A stretch of DNA of 64,000 nucleotides from the NCBI RefSeq assembly GCF_039522025.1, contig NZ_BAAADB010000003.1, positions 469,526 to 533,525 of the forward strand. Direction: 5' to 3'. The translations under genes were made by a program, and so were the position numbers. Positions 45,901 through 57,400 of this stretch are shown in pieces. The notes beneath the pieces were generated by a model. The model did no database searches. It was given only the letters and a program-made list of their open reading frames with translations, and was not told the origin of the DNA. How positions within the stretch are numbered: the stretch's first letter is position 1; every line of letters starts with the position of its first letter. This DNA comes from Deinococcus depolymerans (lineage in GTDB: Bacteria > Deinococcota > Deinococci > Deinococcales > Deinococcaceae).

Positions 45901-46032
45901 GCCCGGATGCTACCGCCTGCGGGGGGCGGGGGACCGGGCGGCGCGTGCATGAAGGGCAGGTGAATGACCGGCGCGACGAAGCGCGACAGGGAACGCAATC
46001 TGAGAATTGTTGAACGCGGTACAACTCGGAGC

Positions 46033-47388
<1,356 letters not shown>

Positions 47389-47434
47389 GGGTGGGGGGTA
47401 GGGAGGGAGGCAGGACCGGGCCTATGCTGGGGCC

Positions 47435-48250
47435 GTGAGCACCGAACCTGCCCAGACCCCCCCGGCCCCTGCCCGCTCCCGGCGCCGCCCGCGCCTCTCG
47501 CCGCGCGTGCGGGCGTGGGTGATCGCGGGCGTCTCGTTGCTGGGCGGGTACCTGATCTCGACGGCGCGGCAGGCGGTCGTGCGGCCCCCGCTGATCGTCG
47601 GGCAGGACGCCGTTCCCCCGTCCGGCCAGGACACGGCGCGCGTGACGCTGGAGAACGTGGGCGGCCCCGTCATCGACATCCGGCCCGCGCAGGGCGAGGC
47701 GGACACGCTGCTGGTGTTCTACCCCGGCGGACTGGTGCGCCCGCAGGCGTACGAGTGGCTGGGCCGCGCGCTGGCCGCCCGTGGCGTGCAGACGGTCATC
47801 CCGGCCTTCCCGCTGGACCTCGCCGTGACCGGAATAGGGCGTGCGGACGGATTGATCGCGCAGTACGGCCAGGGCAGGCGCGTGGTGATCGCCGGGCACT
47901 CGCTGGGCGGCGCGATGGCCGCGCAGTACGCCGCGAGTCACGCGGGCAAGCTCGCGGGCCTGATCCTGATGGCCGCGTACCCCGCCGGGAACGTCAGCCT
48001 GAAAGACCAGACGCTGCCCGTGCTGTCACTGCTGGCCGAACGGGACGGGGTGGCCGCCCCCGACGACGTGCGCGGCGGCCTGGACCGCCTGCCCGAGGGT
48101 ACGACCCTGACCGTCATTCCCGGCGCGGTCCACTCGTTCTTCGGGCGGTACGGCCCGCAGAAAGGCGACGGCCTGCCCACCGTCACGCACGCGCAGGCGG
48201 AAGAGGAGATCCTGAACGCCGTGCAGGCCTTCCTCACCACACTGAAATGA
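47435..48250 (+). CDS. Membrane-anchored alpha/beta hydrolase
   Basis: A 271-residue protein. One N-terminal helix (about 25-43) anchors an extracellular alpha/beta-hydrolase domain: LLVFYPGGLVRP, the nucleophile Ser in IAGHSLGGAMAAQY, an acid near LAERDGVAAP and His in IPGAVHSFFGRYG. The layout resembles the dienelactone-hydrolase-like group (PF12695 type). The GTG start is leaderless: TATGCT (47423-47428), 6 nt, GTG. Substrate unknown. Confidence 0.82.
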   Translation: MSTEPAQTPPAPARSRRRPRLSPRVRAWVIAGVSLLGGYLISTARQAVVRPPLIVGQDAVPPSGQDTARVTLENVGGPVIDIRPAQGEADTLLVFYPGGLVRPQAYEWLGRALAARGVQTVIPAFPLDLAVTGIGRADGLIAQYGQGRRVVIAGHSLGGAMAAQYAASHAGKLAGLILMAAYPAGNVSLKDQTLPVLSLLAERDGVAAPDDVRGGLDRLPEGTTLTVIPGAVHSFFGRYGPQKGDGLPTVTHAQAEEEILNAVQAFLTTLK

Positions 48251-48266
48251 CCCGGTACGCTGGGGC

Positions 48267-48436
48267 CTGACGCGCCGCCGGCTTCCCCTGGCGCTGACAC
48301 TCCCGCTGCTGGCCGGGTGCGACCCGCAGGGCTTTGGACCTGTCCTCGCCGAGGAACGCGCGGGACGACGTGCGCTCCTGCGCCCGCGCCGCCAGCGGTG
48401 TCCTGTGCCGCGCCACGCAGCCCACCCTGGCGGCCG
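48267..48436 (+). pseudogene. Remnant of a small lipoprotein gene
   Basis: TACGCT (48256-48261) precedes a frame that begins with CTG, not ATG/GTG, and encodes TRRRLPLALTLPLLAGC, a plausible lipoprotein signal with lipobox. After GCDPQ the frame degrades. Removing one G from the CAGGGCTTT run restores LDLSSPRNARDDVRSC, then ARAASGVLCRATQPTLAAV. The remnant runs straight into repeat copy G. The absent start codon, one frameshift and lack of a proper end suggest a decayed gene. Confidence 0.4.
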
Positions 48437-48545
48437 TGATACGGACTCCGATTGACTGGACTGCCAAGCCCGCTGGGTCCGAGCGGATGCGAGTAGGAGC
48501 CGGGCGTCCTGCCGGGTTGCCAGCGAAACAGACGGCAGTCCGTAT
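48437..48545 (+). repeat. Structured intergenic repeat, copy G (short)
   Basis: Starts TGATACGGACTCCGATTG and ends AGACGGCAGTCCGTAT. At about 109 bp it lacks most of the internal hairpin region, so it is an internally deleted copy. It follows the lipoprotein remnant and precedes uvrA2. Confidence 0.82.
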
Positions 48546-48617
48546 GGCGCCCGAGCATGGGCAACGGCTGAAGGCCCTGCGTACCCGCCCGGCGGGCGAC
48601 GGGGGAATCATGCCGGG

Positions 48618-51206
48618 ATGAACGACCTTCCATCCTCCTCCCGCGACGGCTCCCCGCGCGACGACCGGCCGCGCGACGGGTTCGTGCAGGTGCGCGGCGC
48701 GCGGGAACACAACCTGAAGAACGTGGATGTGGACCTGCCCAGAGGCGCGCTGGTGGTCTTCACGGGCGTGTCGGGTTCCGGGAAGTCCTCGCTGGCGTTC
48801 GGGACGCTGTACGCCGAGGCGCAGCGCCGCTACCTGGATTCCGTGTCGCCGTACGCGCGGCGGCTGTTCAATCAGCTGGGCACGCCGGACGTGGACCGCA
48901 TCGACGGCCTGCCGCCCGCCGTGGCGTTGCAGCAGGGGAGGGGTGTCACGTCGGCGCGCAGCAGCGTGGGCAGCCTGACCACCCTGAACAACGTGCTGCG
49001 CCTGCTGTACTCCCGCGCGGGGGATTACCCGGCGGGGCAGGGCATCATCTACGCGGAGGGGTTCTCGCCGAACACGCCCGAGGGAGCCTGCCCGGAATGC
49101 CACGGGCTGGGCCGCGTGTTCGCCGTGACCGAGGAGAGCATGGTCCCGGACCCGTCCCTGACCATCCGCGAGCGGGCCGTGGCGGCGTGGCCGACCGCGT
49201 GGGCCGGGCAGAACCAGCGCGACATTCTGGTCACGCTGGGCTACGACGTGGACACCCCCTGGCGGGACCTGCCGCGCGAGGCCCGCGACTGGATCCTGTT
49301 CACGGACGAGCAGCCGCAGGTGCCGGTGTACCCGGGCCTGACGCCCGAGGAGACGCGCCGGGCCGTGAAACGCCGCGCCGAACCGTCGTACCTGGGCACG
49401 TTCACCTCGGCGCGGCGGCACGTGCTGCACACCTTCGCGAACAGTGGCAGCGAGAGCATGAAGCGCCGGGCGGCGTCGTTCATGGTGGTCCGCGAGTGCC
49501 CGGTCTGCCACGGCAAACGCCTGACCCGCGCGGCCCTGGGCGTGACGTTCGCGGGGCTGGACATCATGGACTTCTCGCGCCTGCCGCTGCGCCGCGCCGC
49601 CGAACTGCTCGCCCCGGCCGCTGCCGGGCAGACCGACCGCCTGGACGGCCCACCCCGCCCGCCCGAGGAGGCGCTGGCCCTGACCCGGCTGGCCGCCGAC
49701 CTGTGCGCCCGCGTGGACGTGCTGGAACGCCTGGGCCTGGGCTACCTGACCCTGGAGCGCGGCACGCCCACCCTGTCGCCCGGCGAACTGCAACGCCTGC
49801 GCCTCGCCACGCAGCTGTACTCGAACCTGTTCGGGGTGGTGTACGTGCTGGACGAACCCTCCGCCGGGCTGCACCCCGCCGACACCGAGGCGCTGCTGGG
49901 CGCCCTGGACCGCCTGAAGGCCGGGGGGAACTCGCTGTTCGTGGTCGAGCACGAGCCGGGCGTGATCCGCCACGCCGACTGGATCGTGGACGTCGGCCCG
50001 CACGCCGGGCAGCGCGGCGGGCAGGTGCTGTACAGCGGCCCCCCGGCGGGCCTGCGGGACGTGCCGGACTCGCTGACCGCCCGGCACCTGTTCGGGCCGC
50101 CCGCCCCGCTGCCCGAGGTGCGCCGCGACCCGACCGGCTGGCTGGACCTGCGCGGCGTGACCCGCAACAACCTGCGCGGCGTGGACGTGCGCCTGCCGCT
50201 GGGCGTCCTGACGGCCGTGACGGGCGTCAGCGGGTCCGGGAAGTCCAGCCTGATCACCCAGGCCCTCACGGACCTGCTGGGCGCCCACCTGGGCCGCGAG
50301 GTCGCCCCGGTCGAGGCGGGTGCCGACCCGGCCGACCTGCTGACCGCCGACGACGCGCCCGCCCCCACGCAGGGCAGCCTGGGCGGCGACGTGGGGCGCG
50401 TGAGGCGGCTGGTGCAGGTCACGCAGGCACCCATCGGGCGCACGCCCCGCAGCAACCTCGCCACGTACACCGGCCTGTTCGACCACGTCCGCCGCCTGTT
50501 CGCCGCGACGCCCCTGGCACGGGAGCGCCGCTACAGCGCGGGCCGCTTCTCGTTCAACGTGAAGGGCGGCCGCTGCGAACACTGCCAGGGCGAGGGCTTC
50601 GTGACCGTGGAACTGCTGTTCCTGCCGTCCGTGTACGCGCCCTGCCCCGTGTGCCACGGCACCCGCTTCAACGCCGCCACGCTGGAGGTCAGCTGGCAGG
50701 GCCTGAACATCGCACAGGTGCTGGACCTGACCGTGGACGCCGCCGCGCCGGTGTTCGCAGAAGAGGCCCCCGTCCACCGCGCCCTGAGCACCCTGCAGGA
50801 GGTCGGCCTGGGTTACCTGCGCCTCGGGCAGCCCGCCACGGAACTCTCGGGCGGCGAGGCGCAGCGCGTGAAACTGGCCGCCGAACTCCAGAAGGCCGTG
50901 CGCGGCCACACCGTGTACCTGCTGGACGAACCCACCACCGGCCTGCACCCCAGCGACGTGGAACGCCTGCACGCGCAACTGAGCCGCCTCGTGGACGCCG
51001 GGCACACCGTCATGGTCGTCGAGCACGACCTGGGCGTGATCGCCGCGAGCGACTGGGTCGTGGACCTCGGCCCCGGCGCGGGCGAAGGCGGCGGCCAGGT
51101 CGTGGCGCAGGGCACCCCCGAACAGGTCGCCAGGGCCAGCGGCAGCCGCACCGCGCCGTACCTGCGCCGCGAGCTGGCCGGACACGCCCAGCCCACCCCG
51201 ACCTGA
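48618..51206 (+). CDS. uvrA2: UvrA paralogue, class II (UvrA2)
   Basis: ABC-type excinuclease subunit of 862 residues, about 80-100 shorter than canonical UvrA and apparently lacking the UvrB-binding domain, as in Deinococcus UvrA2. The two nucleotide sites have Walker [10 protein letters not shown] (about 50 and 535). The zinc modules are [24 protein letters not shown] and CPVCHGTR. The first signature is [12 protein letters not shown] (Pro for Gly) and the second [12 protein letters not shown]. Linked in other deinococci to damage tolerance and drug resistance. The ATG overlaps the TGA of a frame running through repeat copy G (ATGA). Confidence 0.92.
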   Translation: MNDLPSSSRDGSPRDDRPRDGFVQVRGAREHNLKNVDVDLPRGALVVFTGVSGSGKSSLAFGTLYAEAQRRYLDSVSPYARRLFNQLGTPDVDRIDGLPPAVALQQGRGVTSARSSVGSLTTLNNVLRLLYSRAGDYPAGQGIIYAEGFSPNTPEGACPECHGLGRVFAVTEESMVPDPSLTIRERAVAAWPTAWAGQNQRDILVTLGYDVDTPWRDLPREARDWILFTDEQPQVPVYPGLTPEETRRAVKRRAEPSYLGTFTSARRHVLHTFANSGSESMKRRAASFMVVRECPVCHGKRLTRAALGVTFAGLDIMDFSRLPLRRAAELLAPAAAGQTDRLDGPPRPPEEALALTRLAADLCARVDVLERLGLGYLTLERGTPTLSPGELQRLRLATQLYSNLFGVVYVLDEPSAGLHPADTEALLGALDRLKAGGNSLFVVEHEPGVIRHADWIVDVGPHAGQRGGQVLYSGPPAGLRDVPDSLTARHLFGPPAPLPEVRRDPTGWLDLRGVTRNNLRGVDVRLPLGVLTAVTGVSGSGKSSLITQALTDLLGAHLGREVAPVEAGADPADLLTADDAPAPTQGSLGGDVGRVRRLVQVTQAPIGRTPRSNLATYTGLFDHVRRLFAATPLARERRYSAGRFSFNVKGGRCEHCQGEGFVTVELLFLPSVYAPCPVCHGTRFNAATLEVSWQGLNIAQVLDLTVDAAAPVFAEEAPVHRALSTLQEVGLGYLRLGQPATELSGGEAQRVKLAAELQKAVRGHTVYLLDEPTTGLHPSDVERLHAQLSRLVDAGHTVMVVEHDLGVIAASDWVVDLGPGAGEGGGQVVAQGTPEQVARASGSRTAPYLRRELAGHAQPTPT

Positions 51207-51227
51207 ACTGCGGGTGGCAAAAGCAAA

Positions 51228-51249
51228 CCTCCCCCGAAAGTGGGGGAGG
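51228..51249. terminator. Bidirectional terminator between uvrA2 and the transporter genes
   Basis: CCTCCCCC-gaaagt-GGGGGAGG: a perfect 8-bp stem with a 6-nt loop, centrally placed between convergent genes (uvrA2 ends at 51206, the small transporter subunit at 51294). Confidence 0.7.
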
Positions 51250-51293
51250 CCGTCATCTGCCATCTGCCATCAGCTGTCTGCCTGCGGGCCGGG

Positions 51294-51425
51294 TTACTGG
51301 AACAGCTGCGAGACCTTGATCAGCGTCTGCCAGATGCCCCACACCAGGGGGATGCCGGGCACCAGCCACGTCAGGTAGATCACGGGGGAGAGCGGTTCGG
51401 TGGGTTCGGGGGTGGAACGGGTCAT
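51294..51425 (-). CDS. Small transporter-associated membrane protein (43 aa)
   Basis: Begins MTRSTPEPTEPLSPV, with one hydrophobic helix (IYLTWLVPGIPLVWGIW, then QTLIKVSQLFQ). Shine-Dalgarno AGGAGG lies 5 nt before the ATG. It follows the OFA-family transporter gene on the same strand. Tiny single-helix proteins with a W-x(3-6)-P-L-x-WG(V/I)-x-QT pattern accompany OFA-type MFS transporters in many bacteria (the MFS transporter small subunit type). Role inferred: transporter assembly or stability. Confidence 0.75.
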   Translation of the reverse strand: MTRSTPEPTEPLSPVIYLTWLVPGIPLVWGIWQTLIKVSQLFQ

Positions 51426-51459
51426 GCGGACCTCCTGGCTGGAATGCGGGTCGGGATGC

Positions 51460-51519
51460 GCGTCAGTCGTGGCCGCGCCAGTGATGGCTGCGTCAGTCGT
51501 GGCTGCGTCAGTCGTGGCT
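51460..51519 (-). repeat. 15-bp tandem repeat spanning the OFA transporter stop codon
   Basis: Four 15-nt units (51460-51474, 51475-51489, 51490-51504, 51505-51519). The plus-strand consensus is GCGTCAGTCGTGGCT, and the second unit is mutated. On the minus strand each intact unit reads AGC-CAC-GAC-TGA-CGC, so the gene's last codons and stop are duplicated in tandem. Confidence 0.85.
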
Positions 51520-52908
51520 GGGGGCGGGTGCGCGGTTCTCGGCCCAGAACTTCTCGGCGACCGGGCGGACCATCAGGTTGGCCACAAACCCCACGACCAG
51601 CAGCGCGGCCATGATGTACATGGTGGTGCTGTACGCCTGCGCGGCGGGAATCCCGGCCTTGATCTGACTGTCGCGGAAGCCGTTCACGAGGCTGGGGCCG
51701 ACGATCGCGGCGGCACTCCAGGCGAGCAGCAGGCGGCCGTGGATCGCGCCGACGTTCGCGGTCCCGAACATGTCCCGCAGGTACGCGGGAATGGTGGCGA
51801 ATCCGCCGCCGTACATGCTCATGATCACGCAGAAGCCCGCCACGAACAGCGCCAGGCTGCCCATGTTGCCGAACATGGGAATCAGGAAGTACAGCACGGC
51901 GCCCAGCGCGAAGAAGATCATGTACGTGGGCTTGCGCCCGATGCGGTCGCTGGTGGACGACCAGATGAAGCGCCCGGCCATGTTGAAGATGCTCAGCAGG
52001 CCCACGAAGCCGGCGGCAGCGGCGGCCGTCACGCCGTTCCCGGCGCCCAGCACACGGTCGCTGAACATCTCCTGGATCATCACGCTGGCCTGCCCGAGCA
52101 CCCCGATGCCGGCGGTGACGTTCAGGAACAGCACGGCGAACAGCAGCCAGAACTGCGGCGTGCGGAACGCCTGATCGACCAGTACGTTGTGAGAGGAGAT
52201 CATGCCGCCCGCCGCCTGCGGTTTCGGGGTCCACCCGGCCGGTTTCCAGCCGTCGGCGGGCACGCGGATCAGGAACGCGCCGAACAGCATCATGATCAGG
52301 TAGATGGCACCCATGATCAGGAAGGCCGAGCCGACGCCCAGCGTGCCGTCCCCGGCGAAGCGGGTCATGAGCGCCGTGCCCAGCGGACTGCCGATCAGGG
52401 CGCCGCCGCCGAAGCCCATGATGGCCATGCCGGTCGCCAGTCCGGGGCGGTCCGGGAACCACTTGATCAGCGTGCTGACCGGGCTGATGTACCCCAGGCC
52501 CAGCCCGATGCCGCCCAGCACGCCGTTCCCGAAGATCACGAGCGGCAGGGAGTGCAGCTTCACGCCGAGCGCCGCGACGAAGAACCCGCCGCAGAACAGC
52601 AGGGCGCTGGCGAACATGGTCTTGCGGGGCCCCTCGCGTTCCACCCACTTGCCGAAGATGGCGCTGCTGGCCCCCAGGAAGAACAGGGCGACGCTGAAGA
52701 TCAGGCCCACCTGGAACAGGGACCAGTCGCCGGGCGCGCCGGTCTCGGCTTTCAGGTCGCCGCTGATCAGGCGGGAGAGGGGCTTGTTGAACACCGAGTA
52801 CCCGTAGATCTGGCCGATGCTCAGGTGCACGGCCAGCGCGGCGGGCGGGACCAGCCAGCGTGTCCAGCTGGGCCCGGCGACAGAATGCTCACGATCCAGA
52901 AATCCCAT
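51508..52908 (-). CDS. OFA-family MFS transporter (oxalate/formate antiporter-like)
   Basis: A 466-residue, 12-helix MFS protein. The N-terminal IGQIYGYSVFNKPLS, GGIGLGLGYISPVSTLIKWFPDRPGLATGMAIMGFGGGALIGSPLG and RFIWSSTSDRIGRKPTYMIFF are OFA hallmarks. Shine-Dalgarno AGGAGG lies 4 nt before ATG 52908. It is followed by a 43-aa companion and preceded by the formate dehydrogenase genes on the same strand. Formate or a related carboxylate is therefore the likely substrate. Its last codons and stop lie in a 15-bp tandem repeat. Confidence 0.88.
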   Translation of the reverse strand: MGFLDREHSVAGPSWTRWLVPPAALAVHLSIGQIYGYSVFNKPLSRLISGDLKAETGAPGDWSLFQVGLIFSVALFFLGASSAIFGKWVEREGPRKTMFASALLFCGGFFVAALGVKLHSLPLVIFGNGVLGGIGLGLGYISPVSTLIKWFPDRPGLATGMAIMGFGGGALIGSPLGTALMTRFAGDGTLGVGSAFLIMGAIYLIMMLFGAFLIRVPADGWKPAGWTPKPQAAGGMISSHNVLVDQAFRTPQFWLLFAVLFLNVTAGIGVLGQASVMIQEMFSDRVLGAGNGVTAAAAAGFVGLLSIFNMAGRFIWSSTSDRIGRKPTYMIFFALGAVLYFLIPMFGNMGSLALFVAGFCVIMSMYGGGFATIPAYLRDMFGTANVGAIHGRLLLAWSAAAIVGPSLVNGFRDSQIKAGIPAAQAYSTTMYIMAALLVVGFVANLMVRPVAEKFWAENRAPAPSHD

Positions 52909-52951
52909 ATGTCCTCCTGGCCAGCCGTGGGTGGATGGCCGCACTGTTTGT

Positions 52952-52969
52952 TTGACGTCAAGGAGTCTA
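52952..52969 (-). promoter_or_regulatory. Promoter and palindromic operator of the OFA transporter
   Basis: TAGACT (52969-52964) is followed 2 nt later by TTGACGTCAA (52961-52952), a perfect 10-bp palindrome sitting on the expected transcription start. No good -35 is seen, which would fit an activator-dependent or weak promoter. Regulator unknown. Confidence 0.55.
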
Positions 52970-53036
52970 GTGGGATCCGCGGAAACGACACTTCACGCTT
53001 GCAGGGGAAAGTCCTCATGAACGGACGCGGCCGCGT

Positions 53037-53819
53037 TCAGGACCGCAGCCGCTCGCAGCCCGCATAGACGTTCAGGCGGTCCCCGCGCACGAAACCACAC
53101 AGCGTCACCCCGAACACCTGCGCGGTCTCCACGGCCAGACTGGTGGCCGCGCCCACCGCCACGACCACGCCGATCCCGGCCGTGACGGCCTTCTGCACGA
53201 TCTCGAACCCCGCGCGGCTCGACACGACCAGCAGGTGATCGGTCAGCGGGAGGGTCGCGTGTGCCTGCGCCCAGCCCACGACCTTGTCCACCGCGTTGTG
53301 CCGCCCCACGTCCTCACGGGTCACGAGGCACTCGCCCGTCGCCGTGAACAGCGCCGCGCCGTGCAGACCCCCGGTCGCCGCGAACCCCGGCTGCGCCGCC
53401 CGCAACCTCTCGGGCAGGCCCGCCAGGAAAGGCGCCGGCAGGGGGCCAGCCGTCCAGAGCGGGGCCGAGGCGCGCACCGCCAGCCGCTCCACGCTCCCGG
53501 ACCCGCACACCCCGCAGGCGCTCGACGACACGGCCAGCCGTGCGCCCGCCGCCAGCCGCGCGTGCTCCGGCGTGCGCAGGTGCCACACGTTCGCGTTCTC
53601 CGGGTCCGGGTCCAGCGTGAACGCCGCCGGCAGCAGGCCCTCGGAGACCAGCCAGCCCAGCAGCAGTTCGCGGTCGTGCCCGGGCGTGCGCATCAGCACG
53701 CCCAGCGGCAGCGGGCCGCCGGGCGCGTGCAGGCGCAGTTCCAGCGGCTCCTCGACCGCCACCGTGTCCGGCCGTTCCGTCCCGACACCGTCCCGGAACA
53801 GGGTGACGGGGAGGCGCAC
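53037..53819 (-). CDS. fdhD: Formate dehydrogenase accessory sulfurtransferase FdhD
   Basis: Delivers sulfur to the molybdenum cofactor of formate dehydrogenase. The 260-residue product has VEEPLELRLH, TPGHDRELLLGWLVSEG, the persulfide loop SSSACGVCGSGS, GGLHGAALFTATGECLVTREDVGRHNAVDKVVG and VVSSRAGFEIVQKAVTAGIGVV. The GTG start has GGGGAGG 5 nt upstream. It follows the DUF1641 gene by 32 nt and belongs to the formate dehydrogenase operon. Confidence 0.95.
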   Translation of the reverse strand: MRLPVTLFRDGVGTERPDTVAVEEPLELRLHAPGGPLPLGVLMRTPGHDRELLLGWLVSEGLLPAAFTLDPDPENANVWHLRTPEHARLAAGARLAVSSSACGVCGSGSVERLAVRASAPLWTAGPLPAPFLAGLPERLRAAQPGFAATGGLHGAALFTATGECLVTREDVGRHNAVDKVVGWAQAHATLPLTDHLLVVSSRAGFEIVQKAVTAGIGVVVAVGAATSLAVETAQVFGVTLCGFVRGDRLNVYAGCERLRS

Positions 53820-53851
53820 GCTGGCCTCCCCGTCACGGTCTTGCGCGGTAC

Positions 53852-54355
53852 TCAGCGGCCCACCTCGGCCTGATTCGCGGTCCTCGCCACGTCGCCGTTC
53901 GCCTCGCGCAGTGCCCGCCCCGCGCCCTTGAGCACCGCGAAGATCGCGCCGAGCGCCACCTGCACGTCCCGGTCCCGCAGCAGGCCCATCAGTTCGCCCA
54001 GGCCCACGCCCCGGCCCTGCGCGACGTGCCGCGCGCCCTCACTCACCCCGGTCGTGACCGCGTGCCCCAGCACGCTGACCTCACGCGGGTCCAGCGCCGC
54101 CAGCGTCTTGCCCAGTTCGGTGGCGTTGCGCAGCAGGGTCGTGCCGCTCTCGCCGCCCGTGATGTGCAGCAGCGACGCGATCAGGCCCTCGCCGCCCCGC
54201 ACGGTCTTGCCCAGCACGTCCAGCACGCCGTGTTCGTGCAGCTGCCGCAGCAGGTACAGACCCTCGAGCAGCGCGTCGGTGGAATCCCCGACCTCGGCCT
54301 GCAGTTTCTCCTGCGGCGTGGGGGTGCGGGGCGTGAATTCTAGTGGTTTCGCCAT
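53852..54355 (-). CDS. DUF1641 protein, predicted formate dehydrogenase subunit
   Basis: Helical protein of 167 residues with the DUF1641 pattern LLEGLYLLRQLHEHGVLDVLGKTVRGGEGLI, GVSEGARHVAQGRGVGLGELMGLLRDRDVQVALGAIFAVLKGAGRAL. In Bacillus-type formate dehydrogenases this protein is encoded beside the catalytic subunit, as here, and has been proposed to link it to the respiratory chain. Shine-Dalgarno AGGAG precedes the ATG. Confidence 0.88.
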   Translation of the reverse strand: MAKPLEFTPRTPTPQEKLQAEVGDSTDALLEGLYLLRQLHEHGVLDVLGKTVRGGEGLIASLLHITGGESGTTLLRNATELGKTLAALDPREVSVLGHAVTTGVSEGARHVAQGRGVGLGELMGLLRDRDVQVALGAIFAVLKGAGRALREANGDVARTANQAEVGR

Positions 54356-54377
54356 GGTGTCTCCTGGGGGCTCCGGC

Positions 54378-54410
54378 GCGGGAGGAACGGCGCGTGCCGG
54401 CCCCTCCCGC
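54378..54410 (-). other. Intercistronic hairpin between fdhA-type and DUF1641 genes
   Basis: GCGGGAGG and CCTCCCGC (8 bp) enclose a GC-rich loop with further pairing (GGCGCG-TGC-C type). No T-run. It may reduce read-through or stabilise the upstream mRNA so that subunits are made in unequal amounts. Confidence 0.45.
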
Positions 54411-54416
54411 TGAGAA

Positions 54417-57400
54417 TCAATCGTCCGCGCCCAGCGCGTCCGTGCGGGCGTTCAGGCTGTCGCCGTGCATGGGCAGCAGCCCACCCGGGAACACGTAGTC
54501 GGGCCGCGCCCACTTGCGCTCGACTTCCACGCCCCGCTGCGGGGTCGGGTGGCCCCAGCGGTGGTTCGTGGCGGGCAGCGGATTCTCACCCACATCGTTC
54601 AGGACCTCCATGCGGACGCTGGTGTCCTTGTACGCCGGGGTGTTCGTGATCGAGTCGCCGCCCGAACCGGTCAGGCGGTTCACGGCGTCCTCTGCCCGGC
54701 GGGCGTTCATGGGCACGTACACCTCGTTCCCGCTGACCCGGCCCGTCACGAGCGCCCGCAGCCGCACCGCGCCGTGCGGGCTGATCAGGCGGACCCACTG
54801 GCCGCTCTGCACGGCCCGCTCGGCCGCCAGTTCCGGGCTGAGTTCCACGAAGGTGTCCGGCGCCTTCTCGGCGATGCCGTGCACGCGGAAGGTCATGTTC
54901 CCCTCGTGGAAGTGCTCCAGCATCCGCCCGGAGTTCAGGTGCAGGTCGAATTCGGCGTCCGGTGCGTTCTGGCGCGGCTTGTACGTCGCCGGGTACAGCA
55001 CCGCCTTCCCGTCCGGGAAGTGGAAGCGGTCGCGGTACAGCAGCGGGGTGTCCGTGCCGTCCTCCGCGACCGGCCAGCACAGGGTCTCGTAACCCTCCAG
55101 CCGCGCGTAGTTCACGCCGGCGTAGAAGGGCGTGAGCCGCGCGATCTCGTCCATGATCTCGGCCGGATGCGCGTACGACCAGTCGAAGCCCAGACGCCGG
55201 GCCACGGCCGAGTAGATCTGCCAGTCGGGCCGGGTGCCCCGCAGCGGCTCCATGACCTGGTACAGCCGCTGGATACGCCGCTCGGTGCTGGTGAAGGTGC
55301 CCTCCTTCTCCAGGGACGGCGAGGCGGGCAGCACCACGTCCGCGTACCGCGCGGTGTTCGTGAAGTACAGGTCCTGCACCACGAAGAACTCCAGCGCCTC
55401 GTAACCCCGCTCGAGGTGGTTGGCGTTCGCGTCGGTCAGGCTCATCTCCTCGCCGGTCAGCCACAGCGCTTTCAGGCGCCCCTCGATGGCCGCGTCGATC
55501 ATCTGGGTGTTGTCCAGGCCGCGTTCCGGGCGCAGGGTCACGCCCCACTCGCGCTCATGGCGCTGCACGGTCAGCGGATCACCGACCCGCTGGTAGCCAC
55601 TCACCTGGTCCGGCATGGCGCCCATGTCGCTGGCCCCCTGCACGTTGTTGTGCCCGCGCAGCGGGTACGCGCCGGTGCCGGTACGGCCGTAGTTCCCGGT
55701 CAGCAGCAGCAGGTTGCTGATCGCGGCGCTGGTGTCGCTGCCGCCGCACTGCTGCGTGACGCCCATCGCCCACAGGATGCACACGCCCTCCTGCGCCGCG
55801 AGGTCCCGCGCGAAGGCCTCCAGGGTCGCGGCGGGAATCCCGGTCTCCTGCTCGGCGTACGCCAGGGTGTAGCCGCTGATCGACTCCAGGTACTCGTCCA
55901 GGCCATTCACGCGCGCTTCCACGAACGCCCGGTCATGCAGGCCCTGCTCCACGATGAAGCGGCTGACCGCACTGAGCCACACGAAATCCGTGCCGGGACG
56001 CGGCCGCAGGAACAGGTCAGAGCGGCGGGCCAGTTCATGCTCGCGGATGTCGAACACGACCAGCTTCGTGCGCCCCAGCTTCTGCGCGCGTTTCACGCGG
56101 GTCGCCAGGACCGGGTGACTCTCGGCGGCGTTGCTGCCGATGGTGATCACCATGCTGGCCTGCTCGATGTCGCGGATGGTGCCGCTGTCCCCGCCGATGC
56201 CCACCGTGCGGATCAGACCGGCGGTGGCCGGCGACTGGCAGTACCGCGAGCAGTTGTCCACGTTGTTCGTCCCGATCACCTGCCGGGCGAACTTCTGCAC
56301 CAGGAACGCCTCCTCGTTCGTGGCCTTGCTGCTGGCGATGAATGCCAGCGCGTCCGGGCCGTCCTTCGCGCGGATCTCCGAAAGGCGCCGCGCCACGAGG
56401 TCGAGCGCCTCGTCCCAGCTGGCCTCGCGGAAGCGGTCGCCCTCGCGGATCAGCGGGGTGGTCAGGCGGTCCCCGCTGTTCACGTAATCCCAGCCGAACT
56501 TGCCCTTCACGCAGGTGCTGATGCCGTTGGCGTGCCCCAGGCCGGGCTCGACCTTCAGGATGTGCCGCTCGTCGGTCCACACGTCGAACGAGCAACCCAC
56601 CCCGCAGTACGTGCAGACCGTCTTCGTCTTCTTGATGTACCGGTCACGGGCGGCCGATTCGATCTCGCTGACGTTCATGATGGGTTTCAGGCCCGCGCTG
56701 GCCTCCACGCCCTTGACCACGTCGATCGCGGCGTTCCAGACCGGCAGCGGCAGACCCGTGAACAGGCCCGCCTCGCCCAGCATGGACTTCTCCTGCAGCG
56801 CGTTGCAGGGGCACACCGTGATGCAGTGCCCGCAGCTGACGCAGCTGCTCTCGCCGATCGGTTTCCCGCCGTCCCACAACACGCGCGGCTGCTCCATCTC
56901 CCAGCCGATGGTCAGGGTCTCGTTCACCTGCACGTTCTGGCAGGCCTCCACGCACCGCCCGCACAGGATGCACTGGTCCGGGTCGTAGCGGTAGAAGGGA
57001 TTACTCATGTCCTTCTCGTAACCCTTGGGCTGGAACGGCCGGGTCTGATGATCGATGCCCAGCACGCCCAGCGTGTTGTGAACCGTGCAGTTCCCGTTGT
57101 TGTTGTCGCACACCGTGCAGTACAGGTCGTGGTTCGCCACGATGCGGTCGTACGCGTCCCGCTGCGCGGCGCGGGCGGCGGTCGTCTGCGTGCGCACCAC
57201 CATCCCGGCCGCCACCTTCGTGCCGCAGGCGCGGCCCACCACGCCGTTGATCTCGACCGCGCAGGTATCACAGGTCTGGATGGGACCCAGCTGCGGGTGG
57301 TAACACACCTGCGCCAGCTCGATCTGCGCGCGGTTGATCACGTCCACCAGCGGCTCGCCCACCCACGCCACCTGCGGCGCTCCGTCCACCGTCACCTGAA

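Noticed and set aside
51460..51519. CRISPR-like array
   Set aside because: 15-bp direct repeats without spacers. It is a coding-end tandem duplication.
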